NCBI RefSeq assembly: GCF_035222375.1
Contig: NC_085890.1
Coordinates: forward strand, 3,782,001-3,846,000
From: Podospora pseudocomata
Lineage: Eukaryota > Ascomycota > Sordariomycetes > Sordariales > Podosporaceae
Reading direction: 5' to 3'
DNA length: 64,000 nt
The notes beneath the pieces are model-generated. The model was not told the DNA's origin. It searched no databases and saw nothing but the letters and a program-made list of their open reading frames with translations. Positions 58,766 through 64,000 of this stretch are shown here, piece by piece. Position 1 is the stretch's first letter. Every line of letters begins with the position of its first letter. Position numbers and translations under genes: made by a program.

Positions 58766-61700
58766 TTTGATGATTGGGTTGCTGAAAAAGCTGGTTGGAA
58801 ACCGAAGATAAAGATGGTGCGGGCGGTGATCGGAAGATCTGAAGGCTGGAGGATGCTGAAGGCTTGAAGGCTGATGAGTTGATGAGGAAAAGAGGTCGAT
58901 ATCGTCGAGGAAGGGCTCGATACTTATACTCGTCTCTCGGGCTCGAACGTCCCTCTTTCTCGTGATGACTTCACATTATCCGAGGAACAAACTCCATATT
59001 CCCGGCCGCGGACGGGAAAGACGTTTCTCGTTCGAGCGAGACCCGCTTGACATCGTCGGTTTGGTGTTGTTAATTTGGTCCCCAGATTGTGCAGCCGTCT
59101 CCCAGACCCCAGCTTCTTCGCGGTTCTCCGAGTCCTTCTCCCCGTTTGGAACTTGGAGTAGTTTGCATCCGGATGTAAACATTGTCTGTCCATGGCGTTC
59201 GAGGCCAAGGTGGGTCTTCGTTTCCGAGGTTCTCGCGTGCCTCCAGCACCACAGTCGCAGCAGCCAAATTTACGGATGAAGTGAGGATAAATGAACTACA
59301 AATTAAGACGGGACGTCGAGCTCTTATGGCTCGCTTCACCAAGGTACATGACCCTTACCAGAGCCGCACGAAGACCCAGTCCGATGCGTTCGCGTTACTC
59401 GATTTGTTGACGCTTCTATCTACTCTAGATGTCATTGTGGATATTCCAGTAACCATAATTCTTTTTATAGAAGCCACTCTCCAGATTTCGACAAACTCGA
59501 CACTGCGAACGTCCAATTCAGGCCGTCGCTGGCAATATCGGCTTAACATGCGGTGAGGACCGTGTCACATTGCGACATGCACTCGAGAAACTGGCCACGA
59601 CAACCAGGAATCATGGCTGTCTTGATGTTGTAGACATGTTGTTCTCCAAGTCACCCCTAGTCTACGAAGCTCAGATCCACGATGATGCAACAAGCAAATT
59701 CTGTTGCACTCCCCGATCAGCAAGACAACCTGAAGACAAAACAATGGACGAATCCCGAGAACCGCGGCCCGGGATACTGGCAAGGGCCACACCTGTTGAG
59801 ATCTCCCACTCCGCTGGCAGCGCTGATCTTGTAACACGACGAGGCGCACCACTGGAAACTTGCACCAGAAGCCAGTGCTACCCAACAGACATGACACTTG
59901 TCGCCATTGCTATTTTTGTGGCATGTTCAGGGGTCATTAATTAAGCTTAATTGAGGGACCCACCCTTTGTTCCCGGACGGGGCCATCGCGGACCTGGGTC
60001 GTGGCGTGGTGGTTGCATCTCGCTGCTATCGGGGATAGCGACTCGAGAGACGTTGACGTTGCGTCGGTGGTCAGCTGACCACCACATTGCCCGCCAGACG
60101 GAGTCCTCTGGCGATGCACCGCGAAGCTCCATCATGGCTGCCAACACATACACACGCCGTCGGTGAAGCACAGCCCGGAGGCATTTCACCATCGATCAAA
60201 AGGACAGACCAAGTACGGTTGTTCAATCTAGCCACTACTATAAGGTATTTGCTCGACCCGCCAATGCCTTTCAACCGTGCCATGGACCAACACTAGCGTT
60301 GCCGGAGTGCCCCTGGGGTACCAAACTACCCCCTTGTTCCGCCACACAGGATGAGGAACCAGATGCTCCGAATTTTTACGATTGGCCCAGCAAGGCGAAG
60401 ACTTCTTGCTTTAGCTACACACCTGCACTAACAATCGCTGTTATTCTCATGATCCCGTTCCCCACATCGTCCCATCTCGAATCAAGAAGTTCCTCACTTG
60501 TCAAATATCAGTTCTCGGCTATTTCTTCGCTTGTGGTGCAGGAAGAGCAACCCGAGCGGGTGGCAAAAGGGCATTTGTCGAGCTTTCACAGTAAACGGGT
60601 TGAGAAAATAGAACCGTGCAGTTTGGTCTGGTCAAGGAGCTCTGTCTGCGATGGCTTTGGGTCGGTCCATCCTTAACTTACCCTCCGGGCAATTTCCTCC
60701 CGAGAGGAATGATACAGAGTCAATGTGAAGGGTTGACTGACAGTAACAGACCATGGGGCCGCATAACTCTGTGCTACCTATCTACAATCTACCTTGAATG
60801 CGATGGTCCAGAAAAAGCGACCCACATTCCCGCAGTTCGGCGGCTTGCCAGGAACCCGGGATGCCCCCCAGCCTTCCCATGCAGTGCGAGGCTGGACAGG
60901 CTGAAAGGATACCAACCGATTGACGCAACCCCTGGGCTGTTCCACGGTTACTGGCCACATGTAGACCACCCTTTGCACGAGTCGGTTGCATTCGGCCCTG
61001 CGAGGTTACCGTGCACCAGCAGTTTTTTGAACACTCTATTTGGGCAAAACCCAACCTGATCATGGCCGCCAACCATGCAAGACACATGAGCTTGTCTTTT
61101 ATGAATGTGCTCAAAGGACCCCAGTATAAAATCGTATCCACATTGCTGACTGTCACTTTGCAATAGCGTGTAGATTGGGCTTTCATATCAAGGTCACTTT
61201 GCTGCTCCCCATCTCCCTGTTGTACTGTCAAGCGAGTACAGGAATAGTAACAGTGTATATGAGGATTCGTGCTAGGTACCACGAGGGAACCTGGGTTCTG
61301 CTCGTAACTGGGGATATCTATGGTGCAGGACATGCTGCAGGTAATATCGAGGTTCTCATCAGTCTGACCCCCGATGTGCAGGTACTGGACTCTGGACGAC
61401 GTCTCATCAACACCTCCGATGCAATTGACCAGCTTCCTTTCTGGCCGAAAGAAGAAACGGAAGATGACTGGCTACGACTGCTGCCTTGATCAAGCAATAC
61501 AGATATTGATCTCTGTCTAAATTCCAGATGTCGACCCCAACTTTCCTGTGCCAGATGCCGCTATCTTTAGCTCAGGGTAGCATCGAGATGTAGCTTTGTG
61601 TATAGTAAACAATAGACATATGAGAAGATTTTCTGATGCCAGCAACCACCGAATGAACCGTCGAGGTATCGGCCTGAGTTGCGAGAGGAGGCGCAGTTCA

Positions 61701-62533
61701 AAATATGGTCTGATGAAGGGTCCTCGTTGTTGTGTTGACAGGTTGTTTTAGTGGCTGGGCCGGAGCGGAGGAGATAGGCATCACGGCCGCCGAGGTCCAG
61801 CACTACCGCGCCAACTACCACGGGCCGCATCTCACACAAAGTACCAATGCGGCGGTGGTCCCGGGATAGTAAGGGAGAAGGAGGGGAATGTTACCCTGTG
61901 GGGGGGATGATCGACCACGCCTTTCTCCGTCCCGTCCGGCTTGCCTGCCATTGGAGGTGAACGTGGAAGAGGTGAGTGACACAGGTGGGATATCCGTGTA
62001 AATGTTTATCCAGGGGAGAAAGGAAATCGAGGGCGTCTGTTCTGGTGATGGGCCGCCTCCCGGACCTTGGTGGTTGACGCCGGGATGGTGCTGAGCTCTG
62101 TCTACCTATCTTCTACAGTCATCATCACTCACCAATAGTCGAGGCCTACAATGCTTTCTCAACGAGAAACAGCAAACCTCAAATGGTTTGCCCCATCCAA
62201 GCCGATCGAATCTTCCGGGCGCTCATCAAGTAGAAGGCGGCCAACATCATGACTCGGAATGAAGACGTCACATCAGACCACATCACAACATTGAAACCAA
62301 CAACATGGAATAGTCTATTCTCCAAGCAAGTTCTACACTCCTTCTCATAACACACAAACACAAAAAGTGTACACTAATCCCAACAACACCATGCTTGCTC
62401 AAACGCTTTACTTTCCTCCCCATCACAAGCCAAACGCTACAAGCATGCTACAGGCACTAATATCTTTTCACAAAAATTACAGATCCCGTTCTCCTCTGCA
62501 TCATCACATCATATCCTCATACCTGTTCTCCAT
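58766..62533. other. gene-poor region, 3.8 kb
   Basis: Promoter side of the DUF4360 gene and 3' side of the citrate-synthase-family gene. Open frames of 100-180 codons on both strands (59182-59556, 60782-61333, 61175-61489) lack ATG starts with good context, splice partners or family signal. No tRNA, 5S rRNA or transposon ends were seen. Confidence 0.5.
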
Positions 62534-63991
62534 CTACTGCCCCTCAACTTGCTTCAACAACCCCTCCAAATTGATGCTCTTAGGCCTCTCAATGGGCAGA
62601 CCCAACGCCCGATCCCAGATCAGCTGCGCCAACGGGCCCAATCCTCTGCTGACGCCAAAAGTGGCGGTATAGTACAGCGTCTCGTGGAAGCCGTAGTGGT
62701 GGAACAGCACACCAGAGCTAGAGTCCACATTGGGGTAGGGGTTCTTGGTCTTTCCATGCTTCTTCAGCACCTCAGGCGCAATACGGCTGTTCTTCTCCAC
62801 AAGCTGGAAGACTGGGTCGGCGGCGATCTCGGGGCGGGCAGCAGCGTAGTCCATTAGGGCCTCGAAGCGTGGGTCCGGCTTACGGAGCACGGCGTGGCCG
62901 TAACCGGGCACGACACGGCCGCTGTTGAGGGTGGACCAGAGGTAGTCGTGGATGTCGTCTTCGGTGTAGTTAGCGGGGATGGCCTCCTTCATCTGGATGA
63001 TCCAGCGGAGGACTTCCTGGGCGGCGAGGCCGTGGAGGGGGCCGGCGAGACCCTGGAGACCGGCGCTGTAGCTGAGGAAGGGGTCGCTCAGTGCGCTACC
63101 AACCAGGTGGGTGGTATGGGCCGAGACGTTGCCGCCTTCGTGGTCACCGTGGAGGGCGAGGTAGAGACGGAGGAGGTCTTGGAAGTTCTCGTTCTCCTTG
63201 CCGCCCTTGCCGAGCATGGCGGCGAAGTTGTAGGACCAATCTTGCTCGAGGTCGATCTCGGCGGGAAGAGCACCGCCACCCTTGTAGGAGTTTTGGTAGA
63301 TCTTGGCCGCGATAGTGGGCAATTTGGCGAGAAGAGAGATGCAGTCGTCAAAGGTAGGCTCCCAGTAATCGGCCTTGTTGAGGCCCTCCTCGTACGCCTT
63401 GGCAAACTTGGATGTGTAGTTCAAGGCGGAAACAGCAATGGCAAATTGGGTCATTGGGTGGAGGTCCTTGGGGAAGTTGTCAAGCAACTTGGTGACAAAG
63501 TCTGGGAGCTGACCTTGCTCGGCGAGCTCACGCGAGAACTGGCGGGTCTGCTTGACAGAGGGCACTTTGCCAGTAAGCAAAAGCCAGAACATGGCCTCCG
63601 GAAGCATCTCGGTGCCGGTCTTGCCCTTGGGCAGCTCCTTTTGGCAGTCCTTGATGGTGCGGCCGTGGAAGCGAATACCCTCGTTGGCATCGAGCACGGA
63701 ACCCTCCCATACCATGGCCTTGAGGCCGCGCATACCACCAATTGTGTTCTCAACCTTGACCTCGCCAATGACCTTGGAGCCGTGGGCCTTGACCTTCTTG
63801 AACAGCTCGCGCTTGGCAGGGATCACCTCCTTGAGCGTTGTCTTGAGGTCGGGTTCGGCGGTAGAGTATGTTCGTCGTGTAATTGGGGCATATCTAACTG
63901 GAGTGGCAGCAAGAGGCTGCAGAAATGTCAGCAAACATGAAGTCTGGAGAGATGAGACGAACAGCTGCGTGCTGCGTGCTGTGCAGTTCAT
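62534..63991 (-). CDS. mcsA: 2-methylcitrate synthase (citrate synthase family), mitochondrial; 5' end uncertain
   Basis: Open for 485 codons to the right edge. Citrate-synthase fold with all three catalytic elements: His in GDHEGGNVSAHTTH (about 283), His in VPGYGHAVLRKPDPR (about 365) and Asp in NVDSSSGVLFHHYG (about 420). The sequence (FHGRTIKDCQKELPKGKTG, EMLPEAMFWLLLTGKVPS, PIERPKSINLEG) matches, from memory, fungal 2-methylcitrate synthase more closely than citrate synthase. That enzyme condenses propionyl-CoA with oxaloacetate in the mitochondrial methylcitrate cycle and usually also has citrate synthase activity. The ATG at 63991 is doubtful: TGCTGACATTTCTGCAG ending at 63917 looks like a branch site plus acceptor, so the real first exon may lie outside the window, with exon 2 starting at 63916 (PLAATPVRYAP). 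Confidence 0.88.
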   Translation of the reverse strand: MNCTARSTQLFVSSLQTSCLLTFLQPLAATPVRYAPITRRTYSTAEPDLKTTLKEVIPAKRELFKKVKAHGSKVIGEVKVENTIGGMRGLKAMVWEGSVLDANEGIRFHGRTIKDCQKELPKGKTGTEMLPEAMFWLLLTGKVPSVKQTRQFSRELAEQGQLPDFVTKLLDNFPKDLHPMTQFAIAVSALNYTSKFAKAYEEGLNKADYWEPTFDDCISLLAKLPTIAAKIYQNSYKGGGALPAEIDLEQDWSYNFAAMLGKGGKENENFQDLLRLYLALHGDHEGGNVSAHTTHLVGSALSDPFLSYSAGLQGLAGPLHGLAAQEVLRWIIQMKEAIPANYTEDDIHDYLWSTLNSGRVVPGYGHAVLRKPDPRFEALMDYAAARPEIAADPVFQLVEKNSRIAPEVLKKHGKTKNPYPNVDSSSGVLFHHYGFHETLYYTATFGVSRGLGPLAQLIWDRALGLPIERPKSINLEGLLKQVEGQ

Positions 63992-64000
63992 GGTGGAGCA

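Noticed and set aside
60782-61333. 183-codon minus-strand frame in the 58.8-62.5 kb region
   Set aside because: Cys/Trp-containing but without a regular pattern; no partner exon or family.
61175-61489. plus-strand frame with a hydrophobic start resembling a signal peptide
   Set aside because: Begins at TTG, not ATG, and no upstream exon supplies a start.
62894-63940. 348-codon plus-strand frame opposite the citrate-synthase-family gene
   Set aside because: Val/Gly/Glu-rich shadow of a conserved enzyme with complete catalytic residues.

Overview
The window is nuclear DNA of a filamentous ascomycete, most likely a Sordariomycete and probably Sordariales. Reasons: introns of about 50-120 nt with GT..AG ends and CTAAC/CTGAC-like branch sites, moderately GC-rich coding sequence, small secreted proteins with short first exons, and a fungal gene set (Git3-type receptor, Arb1, Rpo41, Atp25, a methylcitrate-synthase-like enzyme, a DUF4360 protein). 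No rRNA, CRISPR array, viral fossil or recognisable transposon was found. All exon joins were made by eye from splice signals and reading frame; each join given keeps the frame and adds up to a whole number of codons.

Layout: 1-1157 interrupted C-terminal remnant of a disordered protein; 1519-4172 (-) Lsh/Irc5/MUS-30 SNF2 remodeller; 4964-6196 (+) Arc1-type tRNA-binding cofactor; 6421-6940 (-) secreted Cys-rich protein; 8799-13082 (-) mitochondrial RNA polymerase, divergent from 13543-14649 (+) a short Atp25/RsfS protein; 14824-16110 (-) exopolyphosphatase; 16701-17531 (+) class I glutamine amidotransferase; 18709-20905 (-) Git3/Gpr1-like receptor with a GC-AG intron; 23559-25129 (-) Clp1; 25743-27059 (-) inositol polyphosphate multikinase; 29030-30616 (+) Arb1; 31610-32268 (-) Pmp3-like protein with a long tail; 32708-36376 (+) Prp22 helicase; 36938-42786 (+) a 1,832-residue GHKL-ATPase/DUF3883 protein; 43053-43137 (-) tRNA-Gly(CCC) with intron; 43808-44276 (-) secreted protein; 45452-46279 (+) acyl-protein-thioesterase-like hydrolase; 46362-47545 (-) single-pass membrane protein; 48298-49827 (-) unknown coiled-coil protein; 50976-51557 (-) acidic secreted protein; 52422-53439 (-) GATA factor; 57976-58765 (-) DUF4360 protein; 62534-63991 (-) methylcitrate-synthase-like enzyme running to the window edge. 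The right third has two gene-poor stretches of 4.5 and 3.8 kb.

Two functional groupings stand out. Mitochondrial transcription (Rpo41) and ribosome-assembly/expression (Atp25-RsfS) share one 460-bp divergent promoter. Genome-defence or RNA-silencing-related proteins (Lsh remodeller, Arb1, and the ATPase plus nuclease-fold DUF3883 giant) occur within 40 kb, though not as an operon-like cluster. The best candidate for an undescribed system is the GHKL-ATPase/DUF3883 protein at 36938-42786. It joins an Hsp90/sacsin-type ATPase to a C-terminal domain that keeps PD-(D/E)XK-like residues.
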